Below are positions 1-14,348 of a stretch of DNA of 59,249 nucleotides, one piece after another (the stretch's first letter is position 1; every line of letters starts with the position of its first letter). Origin of the DNA: Phenylobacterium sp. (GTDB taxonomy: Bacteria > Pseudomonadota > Alphaproteobacteria > Caulobacterales > Caulobacteraceae); contig NZ_JAUYOJ010000141.1 of assembly GCF_030697925.1 (NCBI RefSeq), positions 1 through 59,249 of the forward strand. Direction: 5' to 3'. Made by a program: the position numbers and the translations under genes. Below the pieces are notes generated by a model. It had not been told where the DNA came from. It did no database searches and saw only the letters and a program-made list of their open reading frames with translations.

Positions 1-2670
<2,670 letters not shown>

Positions 2671-2674
<4 letters not shown>

Positions 2675-3756
2675 AGCGGAAGGCCGGCCTCCGGCGCGGG
2701 CGCGATCATCAGCCCGACCTGGCCGGTCAGGCGGCACTGCAGGCCGGTCTCGAGCCAGTCGAACTCCGCCGATCCGGCCAAGTGCCGCATGGCGCGCTTG
2801 ACCACGCTGCCGCCCACGCCGGACCGCAGCGGGCGGGTCGCGGCTGGGCCGCCGGTCTCGTGCCACTGCAGTTCGAATGTCTGGTTGGGCGTGATCACCC
2901 AGCTCACCTCGACCCGGCCGCCGGTCGCCGAGAGGGCGCCGTACTTGGCGGCGTTGGTGGCCAGTTCGTGCAAGGCCATGGCCAGGGACTGCGCGGCTTC
3001 CGGCTGCAGCGGCAGGGACGGGCCGCTTACCCACACCCGCGGCGTCTGGCCGCCGACATAGGGGGCGAGCTCTTGCTGCACCAGCTGGGACAGGTCGGCC
3101 CCGGTCCAGCGCGATTTGGCCAGCAGGCTGTGAGCGTGGGCCAGGGCGCCGATCCGCCCGTCGAGGGTGTCGCGGAAGTCCTCGACATTGTCGGCCTGGG
3201 TCAGGCGGACGGTAGCCTGGACGATCGATAAAAGGTTGTTGGCCCGGTGATTGACCTCGTTGGCCAGCAGCGACACCCGTTCCTCGGCCTGTTTGCGATG
3301 GGTGATGTCGACCAGCACGTTGACGGCGCCGGTGATCTGGCCGTCAGGCCCCAGCAGCGGCGTCGGATAGGGGGTGAAGCTGATGCGGCTGCCGTCCGGC
3401 CGCTCGGCCACGGCCTCGGCGCCGCGCACCGGCCGACCGTCCTTCAGCGTGAGCGCCATCGGACCTTGGTCGTGCGGCAGGGGCGTGCCGTCGGGCCGGT
3501 ACAGTTTCCAGGTGACGCACCACTCATCGCTGCCGATCACCGGTCGCCGGCCGGCGAAAGCCACACAGGCCTCGTTATAGAAGGTGATCCGCCCCTCGGC
3601 GTCGGTCGTGTAGACGGCCGCCGGCAGAGCGTCCAGCAGCGCCCTAAGATGCAGCTCGCGCTCGTGGAAGGCGTCCTGGGCCTTCTTGAGGACGGCCACA
3701 GTCGCTGGGCTCACGTCGTTCGCCAGGGCGGCCACTGGCTTGGGGGCATGTTGCAT
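2671..3756 (-). CDS. PAS domain-containing HWE-family sensor histidine kinase
   Basis: Cytoplasmic sensor kinase of about 361 aa with no transmembrane segment. Residues about 35-160 form a PAS/PAC fold ('ALLDALPAAVYTTDAEG' through 'VNVLVDITHRKQAEE'). The phosphoacceptor box EVNHRANNLLS is at about residue 168, and the ATP-binding part has HELATNAAKYGAL (about 263) and a W-H-E-T element near 296. These are marks of the HWE/HisKA_2 family typical of alphaproteobacterial general stress and light or redox signalling. No response regulator gene is adjacent. The frame is open to 3927, but those extra residues are Arg-rich shadow sequence, so I start at the ATG at 3756. The stop TAG lies in the CTAG end of the hairpin repeat. 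Confidence 0.9.
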
Positions 3757-4024
3757 CTCGGATTCCCGACCGGCGCCAACCGGCCGCCGAGTCCGATAAG
3801 ACTTCTGAGGCGATTTTGATCCCACCGACACCAACTTCACCGGGCAAGTGTGGCCTCGCCGCCGCCGCCAGGGTGTGGATGTGGCGCGGACGCTCGATTT
3901 CCGGGCGTTTCGCGGCGCCAGGGACACAGGCGGACGATGTCGTGCACGTGACGGGACGGTTGCGCTTTCATGACGGCGCGGAGTCGCCTAGAGCGCGAGC
4001 AATTCCAGCCCAGAGGATTTCGAT

Positions 4025-6262
4025 ATGCCGCGGCTCACCCGTACGCGCCTCATGAAACATGCGGCGCGCGCCGCCCTGCTCGTGGCGGTGCTCGCCCCGG
4101 GCGCGGCCTTCGCCCAAGACGCCGGGACCGAGCTGGAAGAGGTGATCATCACCGCCCAGAAGCGGGCCGAGAGCCTCAACGACGCACCCCTCTCTGTGAC
4201 CGCTGTTTCCGGCGAGAAGCTGGCGGTGATCCGCTCGTCCGGCGGCGACATCCGGGTGTTCTCCGCCCGCATCCCCAGCGTGACCCTGGAATCCTCCTTC
4301 GGCCGGACCTTCCCGCGACCCTATATCCGCGGCCTTGGCAATACCGATTTCGACCTCAACGCCTCCCAGCCGGTCTCCTTCGTCTATGACGAGGTGGTGC
4401 TGGAAAGCCCGGTGCTGAAGGGCTTCCCGCTGTTCGACATCGACCAGGTCGAGGCGCTGCGCGGGCCGCAGGGGACGCTGTTCGGCCGCAACACCCCGGC
4501 CGGGGTGCTCAAGTTCGACAGCGCCAAGCCCCGCCAGACCTTCGGCGGATACGGCCAGGTCTCCTACGCCACCTTCGGGACGATCAACGCCGAGGGCGCG
4601 GTCGGCGGCCCGATCGTCGAGGGCGTGCTGGCGGGCCGGTTCTCGGCCCTCTACCAGCACCGCGACGACTGGGTGGACAACGGCTTCACCGGCAAGAAGA
4701 ACGCCACCGGCGGCTATGACGAGCACGCCTTCCGCGGCCAACTGCTGTTCACGCCCAACGAAGCGATCAGCGCCCTGTTCAACGCCCACTACATGCACCT
4801 GGACGGCACGCCGCAGATCTTCCGGGCCAATATCATCACCCAGGGGACCAACGACTTCGTCCCCGGTTTCGACCGCGAGACCATCTTCCAGGACGCCGAG
4901 TCGCGTTCCGGGCAGACGGTTGAGGCCTCCGGCGCAAGCCTGAAGCTGACCTACGACCTGGGCGGGCCAGTCATAACCTCGATCACCGCCTATGAGCACG
5001 TGACCGCCTTCTCGCGCGGCGACATCGACGGCGGTTTCGGCGCCGTCTTCGCCCCGCCATCGGGTCCGGGCTTCATCCCGTTCACCGCCGAGAGCGCCGA
5101 CGGCATGCCCTATCACGCCCAGTGGAGCCAGGAGCTGCGGGTGGCCGGCGACGCCGGGGCGCTGAAATACACCCTGGGCGCCTTCTACTTCTTCGAAGAC
5201 GTGAAGATCGACTCGATCAACTACGACACCCTGGGCGGCGGGGTGCGCAACGGCTTCGCGATCCAGCACCAGAAGACCACCTCCTGGGCCCTGTTCGGCA
5301 ACCTCGATTACAAGCTGACCGAGCAGTGGAGCGTTGGCGGCGGCCTGCGCTATTCCGACGACAGCAAGGAGTTCATGGCCGCCCAGCTGATCACTCCGCC
5401 CTTCGCCCCGGTCCCGCCTGGCGTCCTGCGCGCCTCGCCGGAGAGCGACGAGATCAGCTTCAACCTCAACACCACCTATGCGGTGACCGAGGACGTCAAC
5501 CTCTACGCCCGGATCGCCAAGGGCTATCGCGCGCCGTCGATCCAGGGCCGGCTGCTGTTCGGTTCGAGCATATCGGTGGCCGACAAGGAGACGGTGATGT
5601 CGTACGAGGCCGGCTTCAAGGCCGACCTGTTCGACCGCCGCGCCCGGGTCGACGCCAACGTCTTCTTCTACAAGGTCGACGACATGCAGCTCACCGCCGT
5701 GGGCGGCGGGGCCAACTTCAACCAGCTCATCAACGCCGCCAAGGCCGAGGGCTACGGCTTCGAGTTCAACGGCGAGGCCGCGCCGATCGAGCACCTGCTG
5801 CTGACCGCGGGCCTCTCCTACAATCACACCGAAATCCAGGATCCGAACCTCTTCACCCAGCCCTGCGGCGGCGGCTGCACGGTGCTGGACCCGGCCGGCC
5901 CGATCGCCGGGACGGTGCGGATCGACGGCAACAGCCTGCCCAACGCCCCGCGCTGGATCGCCAACTTCACGGCGCGCTACGCCATCCCCTATGGCGACGG
6001 CGAGTTCTTCGCCTTCACCGACTGGGCCTACCGCTCGAAGATCAACTTTTTCCTCTACCAGTCCGCCGAGTTCACCGACGACCGGCTGCTGGAAGGCGGC
6101 CTGCGCCTCGGTTACGCCGCGGCGGCCGGCTGGGAGGCGGCGGTCTTCGCCCGCAACATCACCGACGACGAAAGCCTGGAAGGCGGCATCGACTTCAACA
6201 ACCTGACCGGCTTCGTCAACGACCCGCGCACCCTCGGCGTCGAGGTGAAGGCGAAGTTCTAG
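4025..6262 (+). CDS. TonB-dependent outer-membrane receptor
   Basis: Outer-membrane active transporter of 745 aa. A Sec signal peptide ends at about residue 31 (AFA|QD). It is followed by 'EEVIITAQKR', the usual start of the plug domain in Caulobacter/Sphingomonas receptors, and the plug motif FGRNTPAG near residue 155. A 22-strand-type barrel ends with a terminal Phe (VKAKF). The substrate cannot be read from sequence; the subfamily is the large FecA/CirA-like group that handles iron chelates, sugars or other large solutes. No TonB, ExbBD or Fur-regulated neighbours are next to it. The 268-bp upstream gap (3757-4024) presumably holds its promoter, but I saw no clear operator there. Confidence 0.93.
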   Translation: MPRLTRTRLMKHAARAALLVAVLAPGAAFAQDAGTELEEVIITAQKRAESLNDAPLSVTAVSGEKLAVIRSSGGDIRVFSARIPSVTLESSFGRTFPRPYIRGLGNTDFDLNASQPVSFVYDEVVLESPVLKGFPLFDIDQVEALRGPQGTLFGRNTPAGVLKFDSAKPRQTFGGYGQVSYATFGTINAEGAVGGPIVEGVLAGRFSALYQHRDDWVDNGFTGKKNATGGYDEHAFRGQLLFTPNEAISALFNAHYMHLDGTPQIFRANIITQGTNDFVPGFDRETIFQDAESRSGQTVEASGASLKLTYDLGGPVITSITAYEHVTAFSRGDIDGGFGAVFAPPSGPGFIPFTAESADGMPYHAQWSQELRVAGDAGALKYTLGAFYFFEDVKIDSINYDTLGGGVRNGFAIQHQKTTSWALFGNLDYKLTEQWSVGGGLRYSDDSKEFMAAQLITPPFAPVPPGVLRASPESDEISFNLNTTYAVTEDVNLYARIAKGYRAPSIQGRLLFGSSISVADKETVMSYEAGFKADLFDRRARVDANVFFYKVDDMQLTAVGGGANFNQLINAAKAEGYGFEFNGEAAPIEHLLLTAGLSYNHTEIQDPNLFTQPCGGGCTVLDPAGPIAGTVRIDGNSLPNAPRWIANFTARYAIPYGDGEFFAFTDWAYRSKINFFLYQSAEFTDDRLLEGGLRLGYAAAAGWEAAVFARNITDDESLEGGIDFNNLTGFVNDPRTLGVEVKAKF

Positions 6263-6335
6263 GTCGCGCAGGAACAACGGCCCCGGGCCGTCGTTCCCCT
6301 CATGCGGGGGCCCACCTGTCCCGATGAGGTTCGAT

Positions 6336-6773
6336 ATGCGTGTGAGCGAATGCATGACGCGTGATGTCCGGATGGCCAATCCGGACGAAACCGCCGCCGA
6401 AGCCGCCACGAGGATGGCCGAACTCGACGCCGGTATCCTGCCGGTGAGCGAGAACGACCGGCTGGTGGGGATGATCACCGACCGGGACATCGCCATCCGC
6501 GGCGTGGCCATGAGCCTGGGCCCCGACGCCAAGGTCCGCGACCTGATGAGCACCGAGGTCCTCTACTGCTACGACGACGAGGATGTGGACGACGTGCTGC
6601 GCAATATGAGCCAGCAGCAGATCCGTCGGCTGCCGGTTCTTGACCGCAACAAGCGGCTGGTCGGCATCGTGTCCCTGGCCGACCTGGCCTGCAGCGGCCA
6701 CGACGCCGAGGCGGGCGAGGCCTTGAGCGGCATCACCCAGCCGGGCGGCGAGCATAGTCAGACGCTCCACTAG
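6336..6773 (+). CDS. CBS domain-containing protein
   Basis: Soluble 145-aa protein made of two CBS motifs (about residues 5-60 and 70-125). Each has the typical MTRDV / LMSTEV opening and an LPV..N.RLVGMIT-like adenosyl-binding edge. Such stand-alone tandem CBS proteins bind adenine nucleotides or NAD and act as energy sensors. No catalytic domain is present. An in-frame ATG exists at 6324, but the ATG at 6336 has GAGG at a 6-nt spacing and is preferred. It follows the receptor gene by about 70 nt on the same strand and may or may not be cotranscribed. Confidence 0.88.
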   Translation: MRVSECMTRDVRMANPDETAAEAATRMAELDAGILPVSENDRLVGMITDRDIAIRGVAMSLGPDAKVRDLMSTEVLYCYDDEDVDDVLRNMSQQQIRRLPVLDRNKRLVGIVSLADLACSGHDAEAGEALSGITQPGGEHSQTLH

Positions 6774-6788
6774 GGCCGCCCGCCCTAG

Positions 6789-8633
<1,845 letters not shown>

Positions 8634-8737
8634 AGGGCGCTATATGGCGTGCGCCGCCCGGCAGGCGAAGAGGCAATGCGACGCGGCTGCGTTTTGCTGC
8701 AGCCCATGCTGCGCAGCATTTCCGCAGCAAGACGCCC

Positions 8738-9760
8738 TCAGCTCACGGCGTCGAGCCGGCTGATCACCCGCTTCTGCGCCCAGTGGGAGCCCATGCGGTT
8801 GGTGAACATCTCCGGTCGCTCGGCCAGGACCTCGGTCTCCAGCCAGAGCCGCTTCAGGTGGCGGATCTTGCCCGCGGCGCGGTCGTCCACATAGGGCGTC
8901 CGCCCGTGAAGCACGTGGTGGTTGTTGATGAACTGCATGTCGCCGGGGCGGAAATCCATGATCACCGCGTGGCGGCCTGAGTCCGCCTCGGCCTTCATCC
9001 AGTCCAGCGCCTCGCGGGCCTTGTCGGTGAGGGTCGGGGCGTCATCGTGGCGCTGCGAGGCCAGGATGTAGGGGGCGATCAGCCGGACGAACAGACGTCC
9101 GCCATGCTCGGTGAATACCGGCATCAGGTACCAGCCGGCCCGCCCCGGCGCCTGTTCGCCGCGATAGTCGAAGGGCTGGGGCCTGTAGAGCTCGGCCGCC
9201 AGGTCTGGGCGCTCGCGGACCAGCCGATTGTGCAGCGACACCGAGTTGCAGACCGTCGAGAGTCCGCCCGAAGCCCCGGTTCGCAGGCACAGCAGTCCCA
9301 CCAGGTCCGAGCCGTCGCAATGATAGTCCAGCCCGATCTGGCCCAGCTCGTTGCCCCGCGCGGTGGGGTCGTCCAGCGCCTTGCCGTGGTCGGTGACGTC
9401 GCCCAGCAGATGGCCCTTGGCGTTCTGCGGCCAGGGCCGGCCCAGATGCGCGCCGATCCCCCAATAGGCCAGGCACATGTCGTCATTGGTCCAGCGGTCC
9501 CGGGGCAGGCCGCGGATCAGCACGAAGCCGCGGCCGTCCATCAGGTCGCTCTCGATGGCCTTCAGCCGCGCGCCGAGGGTCGGCAAGGGGAAGTCGGCCT
9601 TGCCGATCTCAAGGAAGTCGTCGGACCTGGCGCGGGCGACGGCCATGGCCGCCTCCAGCTCGGCGATCTCCGGAGCTGAGAGCTGTTCGGTCCAGGTGGC
9701 GGGATCGGCGACATCGTCGGCGGTCCATTCGCAGGCGGTCTCCAGCAGGCGTGGGGTCAT
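8738..9760 (-). CDS. TauD/TfdA-family Fe(II)/2-oxoglutarate dioxygenase
   Basis: 340-aa non-haem iron oxygenase. The facial-triad pattern is visible as H-x-D in LDYHCDGSD near residue 142 and a distal His in NNHHVLHGRTPY near 285, followed by the conserved Arg of KIRHLKRLWL. An FRPGDMQFINN segment near 275 fits the TauD/TfdA (CAS-like) fold. The gene overlaps the upstream amidohydrolase by ATGA (9757-9760), so the two are coupled and probably act on the same compound, an N-acylated or D-amino-acid-type substrate. The substrate is not readable from sequence. About 100 nt between this gene's stop and recQ hold nothing I can identify. Confidence 0.9.
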   Translation of the reverse strand: MTPRLLETACEWTADDVADPATWTEQLSAPEIAELEAAMAVARARSDDFLEIGKADFPLPTLGARLKAIESDLMDGRGFVLIRGLPRDRWTNDDMCLAYWGIGAHLGRPWPQNAKGHLLGDVTDHGKALDDPTARGNELGQIGLDYHCDGSDLVGLLCLRTGASGGLSTVCNSVSLHNRLVRERPDLAAELYRPQPFDYRGEQAPGRAGWYLMPVFTEHGGRLFVRLIAPYILASQRHDDAPTLTDKAREALDWMKAEADSGRHAVIMDFRPGDMQFINNHHVLHGRTPYVDDRAAGKIRHLKRLWLETEVLAERPEMFTNRMGSHWAQKRVISRLDAVS

Positions 9761-11511
9761 GGCGGGCCCCCCTGTTCCGCGGCCATGGCGACTGGCGCCG
9801 CCCTAGCGCCGCGCAGCAGGCGCCCCGGCAGGGCGCCGGTGGGTTCGCCGTCGCGATAGGTGACCTGGCCGGCGACGATGGTGGCCACATAGCCGTCGGC
9901 GCGCTGCACCAGCCGTCGCCCGCCGGCCGGCAGGTCGTGGGCCACGGCGGGCGCCTTGAGGGTCAGGTTTTCATAGTCGATGACGTTGAGATCGGCCCGG
10001 TAGCCCGCGGCGATCAGGCCCCGGTCGTGCAGGCCGACGGCCTTGGCCGTGTCGTTCGTCTGCATACGGATCATTGCCTCGAGACTGAGCTTCGGACCCC
10101 GCGTGCGGTCCCGGGTCCAGTGGGTCAGGTTCGAGGTGGGGAAGGAGCCGTCGCAGATCATCCCCACATGCGCCCCGCCGTCCGAGAGGCCGGGCACGGT
10201 GTCGGGATGGGTCAGCATGGCGTGGCTGGGGTCCAGCGAGCCGTTGGCGTAGTTGAGGAATGGCAGGTAGAGCATGCCCTTGCCGTCGTTGGAGAGCATG
10301 TGGTCCAGGGCCAGTTCCTCCGGCGTCACGCCCTGGGCGGCCGCCAGGGCGGCTATGGTGCGGTCGGCGGTCTGCTCATAGTCCGGGGTCTCGCCCATCA
10401 GGAACATGATGTGCCAATTGCGGGTCATGTTGGCGGCGAAGCCCGGCCCGCCGGGTGCGCCGTCGGCCAGCAGCCGGGCGCGGAAGTCCGGGTCGCGCAG
10501 GTGGGCCAGGCGCTCGACCAAGGGTAGCTTGGCGATCTCCTGATAGGTCGGATAGGCGCTGAACGGATTGAGGGTCAGCTCGAAGCCGAACAAGATCCCC
10601 ACCGGCCGCCCGCAGACCTGGGCGCGCATCTCCAGCCCGGCGGCGGAGGCTTCGGCCAGGCGGTCCAGCAGCAGCTTCCACTGGTCGGGATCGCGCGGGC
10701 TCTGCACCAGGGAGAAGGACAGCGGCCGGCCCGAGCGCTCCACCAGCCGGCGCAGCATGGCGAACTCGGCCTCCGGATCGGCGAAGTCGGAGACGAATTG
10801 CAGGGTCCCCTTGCCGGCGGCGGCCAGGCCCATGGCGATGCCGGCGAGTTCGTCCTCGGAGGCGGTCAGGGTCGGCGTCGGCTGGCCGTCGCTGGTGCGG
10901 TGATTGAGCGTCCGCGAGGTGGAGAAGCCCAGCGCCCCGGCCTCCACCGCCCGCTTGGCGATGGCGGCCATGGCGTGGATGTCGGCCGCCGTGGCGTCCT
11001 CGCGGTTGGCGCCGCGCTCGCCCATCACATAGACGCGCAGGGCTGCGTGGGGCAGCTGGGTCCCGATGTCGACGTCGAATGACCGCCGGTCCAGGCTGTC
11101 GAGATAGTCGGGGAAGCTCTCCCAGTTCCAGGGCAGGCCCTGCGTCAGCACCGGGAAGGGGATGTCCTCGACGCCTTCCATCAGGCGGATCAGCCGGTCG
11201 TGGTCCTGCGGCTTGCAGGGGGCGAAGCCGACCCCGCAATTGCCCATCACCACGGTGGTCACCCCGTGCCAGGCCGAGGGCTGCATATGGTGGTCCCAGG
11301 TGGCCTGGCCGTCATAGTGCGTATGGATGTCGACGAAGCCGGGAGTGACGATCCTGCCCGTGGCGTCGATCTCCTCGGCGCCTCGGCCGACCACCTCGCC
11401 GATCCGGGCGATCAGGCCGTCCTTGACCGCCACGTCGGCGCGAAACGGGGCGGCGCCGGTTCCATCCACCACGGTCCCGCCGCGGAAGACCAGGTCCCAG
11501 GCCTTCTCCAT
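9757..11511 (-). CDS. N-acyl-D-amino-acid deacylase-like amidohydrolase
   Basis: Metal-dependent amidohydrolase of 584 aa of the COG3653/D-aminoacylase type. It has the beta-sandwich start [13 protein letters not shown] and the metal motif [14 protein letters not shown] near residue 65. Further conserved elements are [13 protein letters not shown] and a late SDGGAHVGM element near 430. The C-terminal sandwich contains '[11 protein letters not shown]'. An upstream ATG at 11526 is in frame, but that at 11511 has GGGAGA seven bases upstream and is preferred. The 4-nt overlap with the dioxygenase indicates a two-gene operon. Expected reaction: hydrolysis of an N-acyl or urethane bond. Confidence 0.9.
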   Translation of the reverse strand: MEKAWDLVFRGGTVVDGTGAAPFRADVAVKDGLIARIGEVVGRGAEEIDATGRIVTPGFVDIHTHYDGQATWDHHMQPSAWHGVTTVVMGNCGVGFAPCKPQDHDRLIRLMEGVEDIPFPVLTQGLPWNWESFPDYLDSLDRRSFDVDIGTQLPHAALRVYVMGERGANREDATAADIHAMAAIAKRAVEAGALGFSTSRTLNHRTSDGQPTPTLTASEDELAGIAMGLAAAGKGTLQFVSDFADPEAEFAMLRRLVERSGRPLSFSLVQSPRDPDQWKLLLDRLAEASAAGLEMRAQVCGRPVGILFGFELTLNPFSAYPTYQEIAKLPLVERLAHLRDPDFRARLLADGAPGGPGFAANMTRNWHIMFLMGETPDYEQTADRTIAALAAAQGVTPEELALDHMLSNDGKGMLYLPFLNYANGSLDPSHAMLTHPDTVPGLSDGGAHVGMICDGSFPTSNLTHWTRDRTRGPKLSLEAMIRMQTNDTAKAVGLHDRGLIAAGYRADLNVIDYENLTLKAPAVAHDLPAGGRRLVQRADGYVATIVAGQVTYRDGEPTGALPGRLLRGARAAPVAMAAEQGGPP

Positions 11512-11582
11512 GGCCGTCTCTCCCATACTCTTTGGAAGAATTAGCCGCCTCAGACCGGGGTCAGGTCAAGGGCGCCCTAGCG

Positions 11583-12080
11583 TCACTTCCCGCCTTCGCG
11601 GGGCTGCTGGCCGGTCTTGAAGGCGCAGCCTCGGAAAGTCTGGTCGCCCAGGGTCACCACGGCGAGATAGGGGTACTTCAGGTCCGACATGCCGTCGGAG
11701 CACTCTTCCTCGGCCAGGCTGACCATGAACGTCTTGCCGTTGTCGGTGGTCGACCACACGGCGTGCTGACCGTCGTCGACCCCGACGCCGGGATTGGCCA
11801 CGACGATCGGCGGCTCCGGATCGGGCCGGGTGAAGCTGATCTTGTCGGGGCGGATCGCTAGCGCCCAGAAGGGCTCGTTGCCGCGCGCGTCGAGATCGCC
11901 GGTGAATTCCTTCGACGCCGCGGGCTCGTCCGGCTCTTCGGGAGGTTCCGGCGCCTCGGGGGCGTCGGGCGCGTCGGCCGGCGGCGGCGCGGCCTTGCCG
12001 TCGGGCGACTGCGGCTGGCAGGCGGCCAGCATCACGGCGGACAGTACGCCGGCAAGCGTCCAAGGGAGACCATGTCGCAT
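11583..12080 (-). CDS. Lipoprotein of the COG3650-like family
   Basis: Predicted 165-aa lipoprotein. A short signal peptide ends in a lipobox (VMLAAC), followed by a Pro/Ala/Glu-rich disordered linker (about residues 25-55). A globular domain then starts with ARGNEPFWALAI, the signature of a small uncharacterised envelope family (COG3650-like, often next to HslJ/META proteins). Two further cysteines in the domain (EEECSDG, FRGCAF) may form a disulfide. The ATG at 12080 has AAAGGA at good spacing and is preferred over one five codons upstream. No function can be given. Confidence 0.78.
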   Translation of the reverse strand: MRHGLPWTLAGVLSAVMLAACQPQSPDGKAAPPPADAPDAPEAPEPPEEPDEPAASKEFTGDLDARGNEPFWALAIRPDKISFTRPDPEPPIVVANPGVGVDDGQHAVWSTTDNGKTFMVSLAEEECSDGMSDLKYPYLAVVTLGDQTFRGCAFKTGQQPREGGK

Positions 12081-12125
12081 CGGCGATCCTTTCACGGCGG
12101 CGCGGGCAGGCTAGACTCCTGCCCG

Positions 12126-13262
12126 ATGAGTCGGAATAGCCCGCTAATGTTTCTGGAATTCTTCGCCGGCGGCGGCATGGCCCGGCTGGGCCTGGGCGCG
12201 CGCTGGTCCTGCGCCTTCGCCAACGACTTCGATCCGGTGAAGGCGGCGACCTACAGGGCGAATTTCGAGGACGCCGCGGCGCATTTCCACGAAGGCGACG
12301 TCTGGACCCTCGATCCGGCCGATCTTCCGAAAGGGGCCGACCTCGCCTGGGCCTCCTCGCCCTGCCAGGATTTCAGCCTGGCCGGCGGCCGGGCCGGCCT
12401 TGCGGGCGGCAAGTCCTCGGCCTTCTTCGGTTTCTGGCGACTGATCGAGGCCCTTGGGCCGGACGCCCCGCGCTGCGTGGTGATCGAGAACGTCAGCGGC
12501 CTGCTCACCTCGCGCGGTGGCGCGGACTTCACCGCCCTGTGCGCCGCCCTGGCGCGACAGGGCTACGGCTTCGGAGCCCTGGAGATCGACGCAGCCCGCT
12601 TCGTCCCGCAATCGCGGCCGCGGGTGTTCGTGATCGCCACGAGGGAAACCCCGCCGGCTCGCTTCATCGGCGACAGTCCCTTCCAGACCCGGCTGGTGCG
12701 AGAGGCCCATGCCCGCCTACCATTGGAACTCGCCGCCCGCTGGGTTTGGTGGCGAGGTGAGGCGCCGGCCGCGCGCAACACCGACCTGGCCAGCCTGCTG
12801 GAGGCCGACGACGCGGTCGCCTGGCACGGGTCGGCGCGGACGGCGCGGCTGATCGAGCTGATGTCGCCCCTCCACCGGCGGCGGCTGGCGGCGGTCCAGG
12901 CGTCCGGCGTCCGCTCCGTGGGCGCGGTCTTCAAGCGCATGCGGGTCGAGGACGGGGTCCGGGTCCAGCGGGCTGAGGCGCGGTTCGATGGCCTGGCCGG
13001 CTGCCTGCGTACGCCGCGCGGCGGCTCATCGCGCCAGACCCTGATCGTCGTGCAGGGCGACAGCGTCCACTCGCGCCTGGTCACGGGGCGGGAGGCCGCC
13101 CGGCTCATGGGCCTGCCCGAGACTTATGTGACGCCCGCCTCGGCCACATCGGCGCTCCATGTCATGGGCGACGGCGTCGTAGTTCCGGTGGTGGCCTGGC
13201 TTGCCGCCGAGATCCTGGAGCCGCTGCTCCTACCATCCAGCGCCGCGCTCGCCGCCGAATAG
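12126..13262 (+). CDS. DNA (cytosine-5)-methyltransferase (Dcm-like)
   Basis: C5-cytosine methyltransferase of about 378 aa. Motif I is LEFFAGGGMARLGLG near residue 9 and the catalytic Pro-Cys motif IV is SSPCQDFSLAGG near 78. Motif VI is VIENVSGLL near 120, VIII is QSRPRVFVIA near 162, and IX/X include LRTPRGGSSRQ and the C-terminal MGDGVVVPVV. The target-recognition region (about 200-290) is short. No restriction endonuclease gene is adjacent, but a vsr gene lies 2.6 kb downstream, so this is probably an orphan methylase whose deamination products Vsr repairs. The start is uncertain: ATG at 12147 is also possible. Confidence 0.92.
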   Translation: MSRNSPLMFLEFFAGGGMARLGLGARWSCAFANDFDPVKAATYRANFEDAAAHFHEGDVWTLDPADLPKGADLAWASSPCQDFSLAGGRAGLAGGKSSAFFGFWRLIEALGPDAPRCVVIENVSGLLTSRGGADFTALCAALARQGYGFGALEIDAARFVPQSRPRVFVIATRETPPARFIGDSPFQTRLVREAHARLPLELAARWVWWRGEAPAARNTDLASLLEADDAVAWHGSARTARLIELMSPLHRRRLAAVQASGVRSVGAVFKRMRVEDGVRVQRAEARFDGLAGCLRTPRGGSSRQTLIVVQGDSVHSRLVTGREAARLMGLPETYVTPASATSALHVMGDGVVVPVVAWLAAEILEPLLLPSSAALAAE

Positions 13263-13358
13263 ACGTTCTGCCGCCCACCCCCAGAAGAAGTGCGCTTCCA
13301 AATCCCGGCCACGGGCCTAAGTTCTCCCGCAATTGACCCTTTCAGCCAGAGACATTCC

Positions 13359-14348
13359 ATGGCCGACGCCGGATCCACCACCTATGACGCCGCCCGCTAC
13401 AAGCGCGCCGGACGCGGCAAGATCTTCGACTCCGTCCTCGACCTGATCGGCGACACCCCTCTGGTCCGCCTGCCGCGACTGACCGCGGCGCTGGAGCCCA
13501 AGGGCGAGGTGGTCGCCAAGCTGGAGTTCTTCAATCCCCTGGCCTCGGTGAAGGACCGGATCGGGGTCTCGATGATCGAGTGGCTGGAGGCCAAGGGCCT
13601 GCTGAAGGCCGGCGGCTCCATCGTCGAGCCGACCAGTGGCAACACCGGCATCGCCCTGGCCTTCGTGGCCGCGGCGAAGGGCTATCCGATCACCCTGGTC
13701 ATGCCCGAGAGCATGTCGATCGAGCGCCGCAAGATGCTGATCATCCTGGGCGCAAAGCTGGAGCTGACCCCGGCGGAGCGCGGCATGGCCGGCGCCGTCG
13801 CCCGCGCCCGGGAGATCGTCGAGGCCACGCCCGGCGCGGTCATGCCCCAGCAGTTCGACAATGAGGCCAATCCGCTGATCCATCGGGTCTCCACCGCTGA
13901 GGAGATCTGGAACGACACCGAGGGCCGCGTCGACGCGGTGATCTCCGGGGTCGGCACCGGCGGCACCATCACCGGGGTCGGCCAGGTGCTGAAGGCCCGC
14001 AAGCCTTCGGTGCGCATGGTGGCCGTGGAGCCCGAGTCCTCGCCGGTGCTGTCCGGCGGCCAGCCGGCGCCGCATAAGATCCAGGGGATCGGGGCGGGCT
14101 TCGTGCCCTCGATCCTCGACCGGGGGATCATCGACGAGATCATCCAGGTCTCCAATGACGACAGCTTCGCCATGGCCCGCCGGGTCGCGCGCGAAGAGGG
14201 CATCCCCGTCGGAATCTCCTCCGGCGCGGCGCTTACGGCGGCCTTCGACCTGGCCAGCCGCGAGGAGTTCCGGGGCAAGCTGATCGTGGCGATCATCCCG
14301 AGCTTCGCCGAGCGCTACCTGTCCACGGCGCTGTTCGACGGCCTGTAG
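13359..14348 (+). CDS. cysK: Cysteine synthase A (O-acetylserine sulfhydrylase)
   Basis: PLP enzyme of 329 aa that makes cysteine from O-acetylserine and sulfide. The PLP-lysine motif [11 protein letters not shown] is near residue 43, the substrate loop TSGNTGIAL near 92, and the phosphate-binding GTGGTITG near 200. The end ...ERYLST is followed by a short tail. The family also contains cystathionine beta-synthases, but there is no C-terminal CBS domain. The ATG at 13359 aligns with the family N-terminus; an in-frame ATG at 13290 would add 23 unlikely residues. The 3' end overlaps the convergent DUF2306 gene by 34 nt. Confidence 0.93.
   Translation: MADAGSTTYDAARYKRAGRGKIFDSVLDLIGDTPLVRLPRLTAALEPKGEVVAKLEFFNPLASVKDRIGVSMIEWLEAKGLLKAGGSIVEPTSGNTGIALAFVAAAKGYPITLVMPESMSIERRKMLIILGAKLELTPAERGMAGAVARAREIVEATPGAVMPQQFDNEANPLIHRVSTAEEIWNDTEGRVDAVISGVGTGGTITGVGQVLKARKPSVRMVAVEPESSPVLSGGQPAPHKIQGIGAGFVPSILDRGIIDEIIQVSNDDSFAMARRVAREEGIPVGISSGAALTAAFDLASREEFRGKLIVAIIPSFAERYLSTALFDGL

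Noticed and set aside
3757..3927. N-terminal extension of the sensor kinase
   Set aside because: The 57 extra residues are Arg-rich and unlike any kinase; the ATG at 3756 begins the plausible protein.
3985..4010. Possible fragment of the CTAG hairpin repeat (CTAGAGC followed by AATTCC) before the TonB receptor
   Set aside because: Only a few bases match, with no inverted repeat; insufficient to call a copy.
3968..6553. 861-codon open frame antisense to the TonB-dependent receptor
   Set aside because: It is a high-GC shadow frame. The plus strand has a clear signal peptide, plug and barrel; the antisense product is repetitive in G, V, E and R and has no family pattern.
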